A DNA stretch of 64,000 nucleotides from Agriotes lineatus (Eukaryota; Arthropoda; Insecta; Coleoptera; Elateridae). The notes under the pieces are model-generated. The model searched no databases, was not told where the DNA came from, and saw only the letters and a program-made list of their open reading frames with translations. Within the stretch, counting starts at the first letter, position 1; each line of letters starts with the position of its first letter. The stretch lies in assembly GCA_940337035.1 (NCBI GenBank), contig CALNHX010002808.1, positions 1 to 64,000 of the forward strand, written 5' to 3'. Position numbers and translations under genes: made by a program. Of this stretch, positions 10,564 through 21,825 are shown piece after piece.

Positions 10564-11361
10564 AGGGTTTCCAAGTCCCGGAACCAAAAGTGTTTTCGGG
10601 ACTTACGAGCTAAATTTCAAGTCCCGGGACTAGTCCCGAAGATCCCGAAAATGGTCCCGAAAGGGAAATAGTGTTCAGGTGAAATTTCCGAATGCAATTT
10701 CCAAAGAAAAACAAGTGTTTTAAGTTAAATAAAGTATTTATGTGCTGATAAATTGCGTTGATGCTCGTCTACAACTTCATTGCTTCTTCTGGTAAAAATG
10801 TCTGTCGCTTTTATCTTTTGCTTTTGTTTGAACTGCAAAGTGCTTGTGTAATCCATATATGTATTACTTACTATATTGGTAGCGGCTATGAGTGGGGAGG
10901 TCACGAAGGAAGTGAGACAGACAACCAACTCTTCAATGTATATGGTGAGCTGTGCGCAAGCGCGGTGGCGTTGTCCGTCCAATGGGGAAGTGGTCAAGTT
11001 TAAAATTCACTTCTAAAGGCGGAGTTCGAATTCTCACGCATGCGCACGAGACACGTTATACTCTAAGTGAAACTATGTCGGAGCCGTAATGTTTTCGGCG
11101 GTTTCCAGTCCCTACTAGCAATATATGTATAATACATATATGGTGTAATCCTTTTGTCAAGCTGCCTCTGATTATGATAATTTTGTAGGTACCAACTTTA
11201 CATTTTGCCAATTGTTTGTTGTAATTCTCTGATATCGAGTATACGCACGCAAGTTGACATGGTCCCGGGACTTCGCCTGGGCTGGCTGTGGTCCCGGAAC
11301 TCGGTTTTTGTGGTAGAATCCCTGGACTGTCCCGTGACCGGATCCCGGGACTGGAAACCCT
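10564..11361. mobile_element. 798-bp TIR element rich in GTCCCGGGAC motifs
   Basis: Left end AGGGTTTCCAAGTCCCGG is matched in inverse by CCCGGGACTGGAAACCCT at the right. At least five GTCCCGGGAC or close variants lie within about 90 bp of the ends (near 10,575, 10,621, 11,261, 11,291 and 11,343). Such subterminal repeats are typical transposase-binding sites in hAT-like elements. A clean 8-bp TSD is not visible. A fragment of the inner part recurs in inverse orientation at 45,616-45,690. No transposase is encoded. Confidence 0.6.
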
Positions 11362-11437
11362 ATTTCTAATTAAACGAACTAGCAACGATTATTATGTTTT
11401 ATAAAGTTATACAATCACCAACAGGTGCTTTCAGGTC

Positions 11438-11506
11438 TCAGATACTTAGGTTATGAGCGTCCTTGCGAAGCACATCTAATTCTTCGATCTCACTTTTAGG
11501 ATCGTC
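11438..11506 (-). other. Possible terminal exon (23 codons)
   Basis: A TTTTATAG acceptor is followed by an open, acidic 22-residue frame (DDPKSEIEELDVLRKDAH and so on) ending TGA at 11,438. No upstream exon is identifiable, so this could be chance. It is recorded because the flanking DNA is otherwise empty. Confidence 0.2.
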
Positions 11507-12208
11507 CTATAAAATTTACAATTCAATTTATATTTGAAAATTTCTAAATAAATATTTGAAGTTTACTATTTCAACGTTTTGCATTTATTTTTAGATAAAT
11601 CATGGGAATCATCGCAATTGTTCGAAAGCCCCTCCGTTCTTTTCAATGCACTCTTGACATCTTTTTCGAACGAATTTTAAGGCATTCATGATGTGTAATG
11701 GTTTTATTTCTGCAAAGCCCTCATGAATTCTTTGATCAAGTTGTTGTTGGGTTAAGATGACTTCTTTATAAATTTTATTTTCCAACGCTCCCCAAAGAAA
11801 AAAATCTGGAGGTGTTAGATCCGGAGATCGTGGTGGCCACCTTTTAGGTCCATGTGTTCCTATCCAACAGTTTCTAAAGTGAGTATTTAAATACTCTTTT
11901 ATTCGAAGAGCGTTATTGGTAGGGGCGCCATCTTGTTGAAAGTAAATCCCTATTACTTTACTTAGGGCCGGTTTTACAATGCAAATTTATACCGCGAATA
12001 GAGTTATTCCTGGTATAAGCTGATGCATCTTGTTCTACAAGTACAGGATAAATAAGGAATAAGCTATTCTTGGCATAAAATGAGGACTAACTTATCCGGC
12101 CGTTGTAGGGGCGTACGCTACGCTAACTGTGGAATAAGTGATCAACTGCTGCATATTCTAACCTCAATTGTACCTGATTTTTCAATTGGCAATATTATAT
12201 GGTTGTTT

Positions 12209-13359
12209 ATGATGGCGGAGTTTAATGTGCGTATGTTTGAATCAGATGATGACGAGGAGATAATAAATTATATTGCAAGACCTAGAAGAGCAAAAACATA
12301 CAGCGAAAGGTTTAATTATTTTGATGACTTGGACGATGGACAATTTTTTATTAGATTTAGGTTACAAAAACCAACTGTCCTAAGGTTACTGATGCAAATA
12401 GAATATTTAATCGAGTCTCCTACTGACAGGTAAAAGTTGTTTTATCTTTATAGAAAGAACCTACATTTTCTCATCTTTTTTGTAGAAATCGTTTCATATC
12501 TCCTATAACAAAACTGCTTCTAGCACTGCGATTTTATGCCGTCGGCACAATGCTTTTGGCAATTGGCGATTTTTCAGGAGTCAGCAAATCTTCTGCATGC
12601 GTGATAGTAAAACAGGTATCCGAGGCAGTCGCATTGCAGTTGGAACATTACGTTTACTTACCTACAACAAACCAGGAAAAAGAAGGCACTATTCGACGGT
12701 TTTTTTAATTTGCACGATTCCCTAACGTTATAGGGGCAATTGACTGTACTCATGTTAAAATACAGTCGCCAGGGGGTGACGATGCAGAGTATTATAGAAA
12801 TCGGAAGGGCTATTTTTCTTGGAATGTGCAGACTGTATGCGATGGCAATCTGCGAATATTAGATATAGTAGCAAGATGGCCAGGATCAACACATGACCAG
12901 CCAATTTTTAATAATTCAGCATTAAAAACAAAATTTTTGAATGGTGACATGGAGAACTTTATATTAGTTGGCGACAGCGGATATGGAGGGACTAATTATC
13001 TGTTAACTCCACTTCAAGCTCCTGCAACTCCCGCTGAGCTTTTGTATAATGAATCTCAAATTAGAACTCGAAATGCAGTGGAAAGAAGTTATGGCGTGTA
13101 GAAAAGACGTTTTCCTATATTATCATTAGGGATGAGATTGGAAGCCGAAAAAACAAAAACTGTAATAGTAGCAACAGCAATCCTGCATAATTTGGCCATC
13201 GAAGAAAAAGAAGTTGTTCCTCCGATTGATCCGGCACATGGGTTTGACGAAGCCTTTTTTCATGAAAATGCAGACGAAGTACTTGTAGCACCACGTCAAA
13301 TTGAACACGGGGCTAAACGGACTAACCTTATACAAAACTACTTTTCAAATTTATTGTAA
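12209..13359 (+). pseudogene. Harbinger transposase with two in-frame stops
   Basis: Exon 1 (12,209-12,429; MMAEFNVRMFESDDDEE) joins exon 2 (12,486-13,359) through a 56-bp intron with GT/AG ends. The protein shows KLLLALRFYAVGTML, the first Asp in NVIGAIDCTHVKIQSP, the second in LVGDSGYGGTNYLLTPL, the Glu in RNAVERSYGV and KRRFPIL, then AILHNLAI. TAA at 12,706-12,708 and TAG at 13,099-13,101 interrupt it; the latter sits where the family has a conserved Trp (GVWKRRFP). Otherwise the frame is complete at about 364 codons, so inactivation looks recent. Confidence 0.9.
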
Positions 13360-13444
13360 TTTCTCGTGTGTGTAATTATATTTAATTTATTTTTAATGCT
13401 GTTTACTTCTTCAACCATAAAATAAGTACCAGACAAAATAAAAA

Positions 13445-14580
13445 TCATTTATTGTACAGATTTTCCAACATTTTTTCTTTTATTTTTAATTCTATTTTAA
13501 AAATATTTAATTGCACTTCATGGCGTTCCTGCTCCATCCTCATCCGTGCTTCAGATTCTTTTTTGGCCAGCTCCATCTGTATTTTTACCAACTCTAATTT
13601 GTTCTCTGCTAATGTATAGAACTTTTCATTAGTTTCAGCCGCAGGAGATTTATTTGATTTCCGCTTTCCTAAAAGTGGACGGCGACGACTAACCAGCGGC
13701 TAGAAAAATATATAGATATAAAAAAATGTACAAGGATTTGAAAAACTGATATTACCGGAGTTAATGAGTTGGTAGTGCTGGGAGCTGGAGAAGCTTCTGA
13801 TTCCTTAACCCGCAGTGCTTCAGGGACAGGTTGTCGAAGCATAGCTGGATTCCAGCTGCTCCAATCCACTTGTAATTATTTGTCCTGTAATCATAACAGA
13901 AATATTTAGTTATTTATTACAGTTTAGCTCGTCAGAAAGTGTATATAATAAACAAAACACTGAACTTACGTCTTCAATTATTATGGGAAGATCCCTGAGT
14001 GCCGACATCACATCGGCTACTGGAACGGCAGCTTCCTCGACTACTTGGATTTCTCCACCGACTTCTTGGATTTCTCCACTGACTTCGGTGTTCTCGTCCA
14101 CTGAAATGCATAAAGTCAAGGTTTTTTTTATTATATAATTAAAGTTTCTGCGATATTAATTGTAAACATTATGACTATTAAATATACCTTGGTCACTATC
14201 GAAAGTGTTCGAGGTACCAACAGTTCCAATGCCCAATATATATACAATCCGGTCGGTCCATGGGCTTTTCCGGATCAGGTTTCTTTCGCCACCTCCAGTG
14301 CCACGCCAATTCTGCCTAACTGCAGCTACTTCCTTGCGGCTAATTTTTTTAAGGAATCCCACTTGCTTCGGAGCATCTTCGATGTCCGGACTTCAGTGGC
14401 CCTGGTATTAAATTGCAAGGCCAACTTATCCCACTCTAAATCTTTTGATTTATTGCAGAGGGAGTCTGTTTTCTTGCATTCAATAATGCTTTTCCTTTCC
14501 TCCACTAATGTAACAAGCAGATCGGTGTCATCAAAAGTAAAATTGCTGCACCGATCGCGTTTGTCGCCTTTATTTGGCAT
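13445..14580 (-). pseudogene. Myb/SANT-like partner protein of the Harbinger element, one frameshift
   Basis: The start at 14,580 opens MPNKGDKRDRCSNFTFDDTD and a Myb/SANT-like domain (LEWDKLALQFN, LRSKWDSLKKLA). A frameshift near 14,335-14,350, at an A-run, separates this from KEVAAVRQNWRGTGGGE. Three further exons follow with good splice signals: VSGEIQEVGGEIQVVEE, SSWNPAMLRQPVPEALRV, and a last exon that is a charged coiled coil (ENKLELVKIQMELAKKES) ending TGA at 13,445-13,447. In Harbingers this protein binds the TIRs and carries the transposase into the nucleus. It is convergent with the transposase. Confidence 0.82.
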
Positions 14581-15949
14581 GATGAAATTTCACAGACTGA
14601 AAATCCACAAAAGAACACGACCGTAACTGTTAAGCGAACACGCGGCAATGATGCGAATTGGAGGTTACGTCTTTGACCAGCAGTGTCACCAGATCTAAAA
14701 TTTTAGACTAGATGGCAATGTTTACAGCTTCAGCGCTACCATCGTTGAAGTATTACAGCGTATCCTAAGGTTAGCTAACCTGGGAATAAAATTACCTGGT
14801 AGAACATATACAATTCTATTCGAAGTATAAGTACTGGCATAAATATATTCCACGTATTACTATACCCTGGTTAATACTAGCATTGTAAAACCGGCCCTTA
14901 AAGGAACATCATCAAGGATATCGAAAAGGTTTGATTGGAGTATGTCCAGATATCTATCTGCATTTAAATTTTCTTCAAAACACCGATACGCCAGTTTATT
15001 TTATGTCTTAGGAATATAAAAGTTATAGATATAGATAATGTTAAAATATATAGTGAATTTATTATACAGGGAATAGTTTATTTAAAATAAAAAACAACTT
15101 ACATTTACCCTAAATCGACCTTGTTGACGAACAGGTCGTACCATGTGGGGATTTGTGGAGTTCCAATGTCTTTCATTATGTCGGTTAAGAATACCGCAAC
15201 TTGTTATTCGATATTCATCTGACCAAATAATTTTTTTGTGAAAAGAACGATCTTCGTTAGATTTATTTAAAAACCAGTGACGAAATTCCAATCTCCTCAC
15301 ATTATTACCAGGGTGCAAATATTGGGTAATATTAACAACATAGGGAAAATATTTATTGGACGTCAAAATTCTGTTCGCCTTAGATTTTGAAATTCCAGTT
15401 TCAGTTTCAATTTTTCTGAAGGAGGTAGATTTTTGTTTCTATAATTTCAAAGTGGTTTTAGAGAATAAAATTAGAGTGTATGCTTAAGACGACAAAACAG
15501 AAGTGAAAACTTCACCAAGACGAGATTCCCTATTAACCTTTCACAATCTAACATCCGCAAATCTCAAATTCAAGACGATACAAGAATTGATCCATAAAAA
15601 GCAAATACACTATGGATTTGGTCATGTTTTAGTATTTGCCTTTTTTTTTCCCGACTGCATCATGAGCGTTGCATACCCAGAAAAAGTGCTAAACTCGCCT
15701 AAAGGAGTTTTCACTTCAATAAAAGTTGGGCTATTACTATTCAAAGCTATCACAGGATATACCTACCATTGTTACCTGATTATGGGCCTCGACAAATCCT
15801 AACACGCTTATTTCTTCATTTTCCTTGTTTTCTGTATTATAAGTTCTTGATCTCGGCTTCGTAAAAGAGCCATATGTTTTTAAATTATGTCCAGTTTCAA
15901 TATAAACTGATATATCAAATTTTTCAAAATGTTGATAAGTCATTTTCAC

Positions 15950-16791
15950 AAACGAATATGTAAAAATAAAATAGACGTTAAATGTTAATAACGGCTAGAA
16001 TGTCAACATAGTTTTGTTTCTAGGATATTAGCTTTTGTTTCGTAGCCTACTGTGGTTTAAAGTAATAAAAGTTTAAATAAATCACATAGAAAACCAATAT
16101 CATCCACGGTGTGTTCCACTTTTGAAGAGAGAATTTAATATGCTATCTTTTTAGATTAAAATATACAGGGTGTTCCATTTAAAAAAATGAGGTCACGTTC
16201 GATAAATTTTTTGCCTGACCCCGTATACTTATTCTGAAAACGGCAGATTATTCAACAATCATTATAAAGAAACTTTTCTTTAAAATATTTTTCTGTATCT
16301 TTTTTAACAATTACGGATAAGTTTTGTATACTATGTAGATGAAACAGCAAGCTTTTGAAGAAAGTCGCATAACCGGAAGTAGGTGTTTACTCTTGTGATT
16401 TTTCAGTTTTTTAGAACACCTGGTATATTATTACATTTTTGAGTTCAGCTTAAAATTCTACAGAAAATTTGTCTCTTGCACTAACTCTCTATTTTGTACC
16501 ATTTTTGAAGAATTTGTAACTTTTGAAAATTTTGGACAAATGCTTAAAAATTAAAAATCAAATTTTTTTATAATTATAAGATCACTGTAAAAGGAAGTTG
16601 TGTGAGTGTATCACACCAGATTTTTTACCATATATTATACAAATAATGACATATACGATTATTAAGTTTAATATGTAACCTAGGTATACTTACACCAGTA
16701 TGCATAGTCGTTCGCCAACCAGTATGCATAGTCGTTCGCCAGCGACTCGCCGGAGTTTCGTTATGAATAGTATGTTGGCGGCACTGTACGT
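15950..16791. other. Non-coding stretch with a dispersed repeat
   Basis: Segment 16,158-16,620 starts ACAGGGTGTTCCATTT and is related in inverse orientation to 51,806-52,260; both share CCGGAAGTAGGTG, a CATCTACATAGTA motif and the CTTCCTTTTACAGTG end. A 22-24-bp tandem pair (CCAGTATGCATAGTCGTTCG) lies at 16,695-16,740. A fragment of the 4,496 MITE family (TCGAGGTTAGCAGGTTAG) lies at about 16,800. Confidence 0.5.
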
Positions 16792-17310
16792 CTATGTCAA
16801 ATTCGAGGTTAGCAGGTTAGATTTTGTGTCAGTTTCTGTCAAAACTAAATGTTCCTTTTTACCCTTCCCCATAACAATGAAGTCGTGCAGAAAGTTGCAT
16901 ACTCCCGGTATACCCTGAACTAATTGTTCCATATTTCTTTGAAATATATTTGCTGCTGGAACTATACCGAACGGTAACTTATTCACTGTGGTTTTATAAT
17001 CCGCCCAAACCCGTATTGTTCCGTCCGATTTTAAAACTGGCACGAGTGGCGTTCCCCAGGAATTCGTTTCTATTGGAGTGATTACTCTATCCTTTTCTAA
17101 TCGCTGTAATTCCTTTTCTACTTGCGCCTTATAAGCTAAAGGAATAGACCGCAGTTTATAAAATATAGGTACTGCTTCCGCTTTTAATTGAATCTTAACG
17201 GTGGCAGACTTGAAAGTTCCTAATTTATTAACTAAAGTTTCTAAATTTCCTACATCTAACTTATTTATTTTGTACACATCTTCATTTAACTTAGCAATTG
17301 AAGGGTCCAA
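16792..17310 (-). pseudogene. Ty3/Gypsy reverse transcriptase fragment
   Basis: The frame reads LVNKLGTFKSATVKIQLK, then YKAQVEKELQRLEKDRVI, WGTPLVPVLKSDGTIRVWAD and FQRNMEQLVQGIPGVC, the N-terminal fingers and palm of a Gypsy RT. About 50 residues normally between the ADYK..VNK and LPFG motifs are missing in frame, so the first catalytic Asp region is deleted. The YxDD region reads FLHDF and is also damaged. The 3' side is replaced by MITE-like sequence. It is a dead fragment. Confidence 0.75.
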
Positions 17311-18389
17311 AGCAAGAACCGACTAAGTCCGCTTTTACAAATTTTTCAGGAGATAAAAAAACGTAATTATTATAAAATAAGTGGAATTAAAAATTTTACA
17401 AAAATTAAAGTGCTTTATTTGTAACTGTGTTTCAAATGTATGTACAGGGTGGCCAGATAAGAATGCAAAGTGCTGTATCTCGGAAACTATTCGTCGTAAC
17501 GACTTTCTGTAAAAAAAAATATGACCAAAGTGGCCAAAAGAAGACCGTGGAAAATATTTTCAGATTTCCAAGATGGTCGCCAGGGGGCGTAACCGCCATC
17601 TTAAACTTTTAAAGTGATTTTTCACTGAAATCCACCTAGTAAATGTTACCAAAACATATATGCTTATTAAAGCTAAGCTTTACTCGAGTAATTTTTGTTT
17701 AACAGTTTTTGACTTATCTATTAAAATAAAGTGGTGGGGGGTAATTCAATGTTTTTTTTAATAAACAGCTGTAACTCCTAAACCACTGAACGGATTTTAA
17801 CAAACTTGGTCTTGTTGGAAAAAGCATTTATTGTTCCATGAAACCCATCTTACCTGTGATATGTCTAATTCTTAGTGATGCCGCTAGAGCGCGTTTTTTG
17901 ATATAATAACAGAAAATTGCAAAATTCTCTAAAAAATTAAATGCAATAAGATGACTTTTTTTCATAAAAATGTAGTGAAATGATACCTAAATAGGCTAGT
18001 AAAAACCATATCTCGATATCTTATTCGTAGCCTGAAATATCGAAGACAGAAGATTTAGTTATCATCTAATTTTAAAAAGACGCTATTACAACGGTATTTA
18101 TTGTGATTTATTTGTTTTTTTTTCAAGATTCAATGATAAAATTTCATAATTTAATAATTTTTAAATAATAAAAGTATTCTTAGTTCAAAAAATTTAAAAA
18201 AAACGTGTAGGGCCATAATAATCAATGCAGCTAGTATGCAAGTGCAAGGTAGGCAGAATATGAAGAGTAGGCCATGGAGGAAAAATAAATGCCTAAAATC
18301 AACTTGTCAACAAATATTAAAATTATACTTATAGAGACAGTGTAATTTGTGTTCGTTGCACACACAAGTAAGGCCTTGAAACTATTAAA

Positions 18390-19528
18390 ATGCCTTTTAC
18401 AAATGATGAAGTTGTCGATATGATTGCGGTATATTTTGAATGTCTTCAAAATGCGGCATTGGCTCAAAGAGTATGCAGAGCTCGATATCCAAATCGGTGT
18501 TTACGCGATGCGAGAATTTTTCCGCGTTTAATGCAAAATTTACGTAATACTGGCAGCTTTCGACCTCAGTTGCGAAGACACTGCTAGAACAACGGAAGAC
18601 AATATTGTTAATGTCTTAGCAGACGTGGAATTGAATCCCCACGTTAGTACGAGAGCAATGTCTCGCGCGTTGGGTATATCACGTACTACTATTCTAAACA
18701 TTGTAAAGGATCACAGGTAAGTTTTTATGTCACTAAAAATACTACCTTACATGTTTCACAATGTGTTTGTTATTTCAAATTTTTAGACTGCACCCATATC
18801 ATATGGTTTTACATCAAGCCTTAAATCACGAAGACTTTGACCGACGGATAGATTATTGTCATTGGATGTTGATGTTGGGCATGATTAGGGAAAATAGAGA
18901 ATTTTTATCCGAAATTCTTTGGACGGATGAGGCCACTTTTAGAAGTGATGGAAACATTAATTTGCATAATATGCATTATTGGTCTGACAACAATCCTCAC
19001 TGGTTGCGCGAGGTCCAACATCAAGGCCATTGGAGTCTCAATGTGTGGTGTGGCATCCTGGGCGGAACTATTATAGGTCCCTATTTCTTTGATCAACCAC
19101 TAAATGGTGCCGTGTTCCTTGATTTTCTGGTAAACCAATTGCTTATTTTATTAGAAGATGTGCCCTTGCAATTACGGCAAAATATGTTTTTGCAACTAGA
19201 CGGTTGCCCATCCCATTTCTCAAGAAATGTGCGAGAACATTTAGATCTAACATATCACCAGAAGTGGATTGGGCGAGGAAGTCTATTTCCTTGGCCACCC
19301 CGATCCCCAGACCTCACCTGTTTGGACTTCTATCTATGGGGTCGGTTGAAAGATATTGTTTATCAAATTCCACCAACAACGAGAGACGACATGAAAATCC
19401 GAATACAGGAGGCCATTCGTAGCTTTTCAAGAGCTGAAATTGAAGCTGCTGTAATGTCCACGCATGAGCGGCTCCAACAATGCATTGAGCGTGATCGAAG
19501 ACAGTTCGAGCATTTAAGGAGGCATTAG
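18390..19528 (+). pseudogene. DD41D mariner transposase, spliced, one frameshift
   Basis: Exon 1 starts MPFTNDEVVDMIAVYF (HTH domain) and continues through RVCRARYPNRCLRDARIF. A one-base frameshift near 18,562-18,572 separates this from the second HTH (RAMSRALGISRTTILNIV). An intron (18,719 to about 18,786, GTAAGT to TTTTAG) leads to LHPYHMVLHQALNHEDF. The catalytic residues are the Asp in LWTDEATF, the Asp in LQLDGCPSHFS and the Asp in SPDLTCLDFYLWG, with 41 residues between the last two, which defines DD41D (rosa-type) enzymes. The stop follows QFEHLRRH. Everything else is intact, so the lesion is recent or an assembly error. Confidence 0.9.
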
Positions 19529-20046
19529 TTTTATTTCAAAATCGGCCCTTTTTTCTTATTATGCCGCTACACGTTTTTTTTAATTATTTGAACTAAGAAT
19601 ACTTTTATTATTTAAAAATTATTAAATTATGAAATTTTATCATTGAATCTTGAAAAAAGACAAATAAATAACAATAAATATCGGTGTAATAACGTCTTTT
19701 TGAATTTATATGATAACTAAATTTTCTTTCTTCGATATTTCAGGCTACGAATAAGATATCGAGATACGGTTTTCACTAGCCTATTTAGGTATCATTTCAC
19801 TAGATTTTTATGAAAAAAAGTCATATTATTGCATTTAATTTTTTAGAGAATTTTGCAATTTTCTGTTATATCAAAAAAACGCGCTCTAGCGGCATCACTA
19901 AGAATTAGACATATCACAGGTAAGATGGGTTTCATGGAACAATAAATGCTTTTTTCAACGAGACCAAGTTTGTTAAAATTCGTTCAGTGGTTTAGGAGTT
20001 ACAGCTGTTTATTTAAACATTGAATTACCCCCCACCACTTTATTTT

Positions 20047-20352
20047 AATAATGATAATAATGGTGAGGCACTAACACCCCATGAAGGAGCTTGGCCTGCA
20101 AGGCGGAAGGTTAGAGCTTCCGTATCCTTGCTCTCACACCCGGCTGTCGCGTGTCAAATTCAAGACACGTGGTGATGTGGTAAGCACCACGCATTAGACA
20201 ACCGCATTATTACCCCTTGTTCTTTTGAACGCAGGTTCCCATTTATTTAAAGCGACTGGGTAGGCCGCCCGCCAGGCATCGATCTGGGATTTGAACTCCA
20301 GACTTCCGCGCCGCAGTCCGATGCTCTAACCATCAGAGCCACGCTGGCGCGA
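20047..20352 (-). mobile_element. tRNA-derived SINE nested in the right TIR of the DD41D element
   Basis: Read on the minus strand it starts CGCGCCAGCGTGGCTCTGAT,with A box TGGCTCTGATGGTTAGAGCA and B box GGAGTTCAAATCCCA, followed by a non-tRNA body and an ATT-rich tail. The other TIR arm keeps the empty site (TTATCTATTAAAATAAAG), which proves that this piece is an insertion. The TSD is short and not certain. Confidence 0.85.
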
Positions 20353-20604
20353 TAGATAAGTCAAAAAGTGTTAAACAAAAATTACTCGAGTAAAGCTTAG
20401 CTTTAATAAGCATATATCTTTTGGTAATATTTACTAGGTGGATTTCAGTGTAAAATCACTTTAAAGGTTTAAGATGGCGGTTACGCCCCCTGGTGACCAT
20501 TTTGGAAATCTGACTTTAGTCATAAAATTTTTTACCGAAAGTCTCTACGACGAATAGTTTCCGAGATACAGCACTTTGCATTCTTATCTGGCCACCCTGT
20601 ACAT

Positions 20605-21015
20605 ATTACACTGAATCTCACCATCGCCAAAGCTATCATTCAGTCCACTTTCAACCAAGATAATAATGTCATAACTCGAGCAACTCACAGATTTCACTAG
20701 GTCAGGAATTTTAGTTTGTAACCCACCAAAATTATGATAATAAACAGCTAATGGGGTTATTTTTAGTTTGTTTGTTTCTTAACCACAACAGGCACACCAT
20801 TCATGTATTTAATGATGAAATCCTCTTCCTTATTGTTTCTTTTTTTCACTTCAAGTTATTTCTTTGCCGTCATGTAAGCCTCTTGCCGTAATTTTGTTAA
20901 GTCGTTGCCAATACTATAGTTAGATGAACGCAGTTTACTTCCAAATTTAAGGGCTTTCTTTACTAAACCAATTTCACAAATTATAATTGAATCAGTACTT
21001 CCACATTTCATCTTC
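20605..21015 (-). pseudogene. LINE relic: ORF1 C-terminus and start of ORF2 endonuclease
   Basis: Read right to left, KKALKFGSKLRSS, LTKLRQEAYMTAKK and FIIKYMNGVPVVVKK match the C-terminus of an FP/zinc-type ORF1 seen again at 37,020-37,060. After a short gap, NFGGLQTKIPDLV and SYDIIILVESGLNDSF are the start of an AP-type endonuclease of a Jockey/CR1-like LINE. The fragment stops where the DD41D element begins, and no RT follows on the far side. Confidence 0.65.
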
Positions 21016-21690
21016 TAATCAAGAATTTAATTGTATTTTGCTGGTATTTACGTAGTAATGTGAAAGTAAAATAAATAAAATAAGCAAAATAACAAAACCG
21101 AAAAAAAATTGATTGGAAAATGCACTGATTCAATTTGCAGAATTTTCAAAAAATATTGTAATTTTTGATGTCCTTGACCTGAAAAATACCGAAAACCATG
21201 TGTTACTCAATATGTTGGTTCTAACCCCCTCCACACCCCGTTGCAACCCCCTTTTGCGTAATGTTCAATATTATTTATGTAATCTAGTATATATTTAGCC
21301 CAAAAGAACCGAAATAAAACACCAACTTTATTCCAAAAATCTTCGAAAAATGTCAACCTTCTCCATTTTTACCTTCTTCCCCTAAAGCAATCCCGCTCAA
21401 AAACAATCCGACCCATTCTCTTGTGGCCTAGCATAGGTGTAATAAATTTGAAGTCGATATCTTAATCCGTTTGAAAGATCGTGCATACACACACAACAAC
21501 CAAAAAATTTTTTTTGGCAAAACGCGTTTCTCGATCTTTTGAAGCTACCCTGAAGTTATCTCGAAAATCGATTTTTAAAAATGTTTTTGCCGATACAATA
21601 CTTCCAGATTTACGTAGAAATGTGGAAGTAATAATGGTGGTAATATTGTTGGATAAAGGCCTAAACAAATACAAAAGCCCTGTTTTTTTA
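21016..21690. other. Non-coding stretch
   Basis: AT-rich sequence with a TCTCGAAAATCGATTTTTAAAA-like low-complexity part; no ORF, TIR or tRNA was recognised up to the hammerhead-like motif. Confidence 0.4.
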
Positions 21691-21735
21691 AATGTCGACA
21701 TTTCGACTCCTTTATTGAGTTATCTTCAGGACACT
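21691..21735 (-). ncRNA. Hammerhead-ribozyme-like motif (Penelope-type, unverified)
   Basis: On the minus strand AGTGTC is followed by CTGAAGA, a hairpin ACTC..GAGT and GAAA, then TGTCGACATT. AGTGTC pairs with GACATT (six pairs, one G-U) as stem I. CTGANGA and GAAA are the conserved core boxes, and the palindromic TGTCGACA after GAAA recalls the very short stem III of hammerheads in Penelope-like elements. Against it, stem II is separated from the boxes by an extra U and an A-C mismatch. Cleavage would fall after GTC. Confidence 0.35.
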
Positions 21736-21825
21736 GCAAAAGAACAACTTTGTTTTACAAAAAAAAACTGTTTATTAATAATAAATGATACATACATATA
21801 AAGTTACAGTTATTTTTTACTACTC

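Larger units (their letters stand above)
11965..14897. mobile_element. Complete Harbinger element (TTA TSD)
   Basis: Both ends carry the perfect 18-bp inverted repeat GGGCCGGTTTTACAATGC, flanked by TTA (11,962-11,964 and 14,898-14,900). The 3-bp TWA duplication is diagnostic of PIF/Harbinger. It encodes a transposase (plus strand) and a Myb/SANT-like protein (minus strand), tail to tail. It inserted into the DD41D transposase gene, so it is the younger of the two. Both genes carry lesions, so the copy is immobile by itself. Confidence 0.93.
11609..15949 (-). pseudogene. DD41D (rosa-type) mariner transposase, split by a Harbinger insertion
   Basis: The N-terminal piece (15,949-14,900) starts MTYQHFEKFDISVYIETG and includes the helix-turn-helix GISKSKANRILTSNKY and the first catalytic Asp in KKIIWSDEYRI. 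The C-terminal piece (11,966-11,609) has the second Asp in YFQQDGAPTNNALR and the third in PPRSPDLTPPDFFLWG, 41 residues apart, then stops at TGA 11,609-11,611. The Harbinger at 11,965-14,897 lies between. Further damage includes an intron-like GTAAGT segment near 15,010-15,110, a frameshift nearby, and about 330 bp of foreign sequence at 15,430-15,765 with GAAGTGAAAAC-type inverted ends. Mariners nick and paste at TA. This copy cannot encode an enzyme. Confidence 0.8.
17445..20599. mobile_element. DD41D mariner element with TIRs of about 770 bp
   Basis: The ends CAGGGTGGCCAGATAAGAAT and inverse are flanked by TA (17,443-17,444 and 20,600-20,601). The left arm (17,445 to about 18,215) is matched nearly base for base in inverse by the right arm (about 19,557 to 20,599). 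The right arm is longer because a SINE interrupts it at about 20,047-20,352. The arms end with CGTGTAGGG / CCGCTACACG. The transposase occupies almost all sequence between the arms. Most Tc1/mariners have TIRs of tens of bases, so this arm length is unusual. Confidence 0.9.

Noticed and set aside
14171..14626. A 151-codon plus-strand ORF
   Set aside because: It is the antisense shadow of the Myb/SANT gene; the minus strand shows the domain and splice signals.
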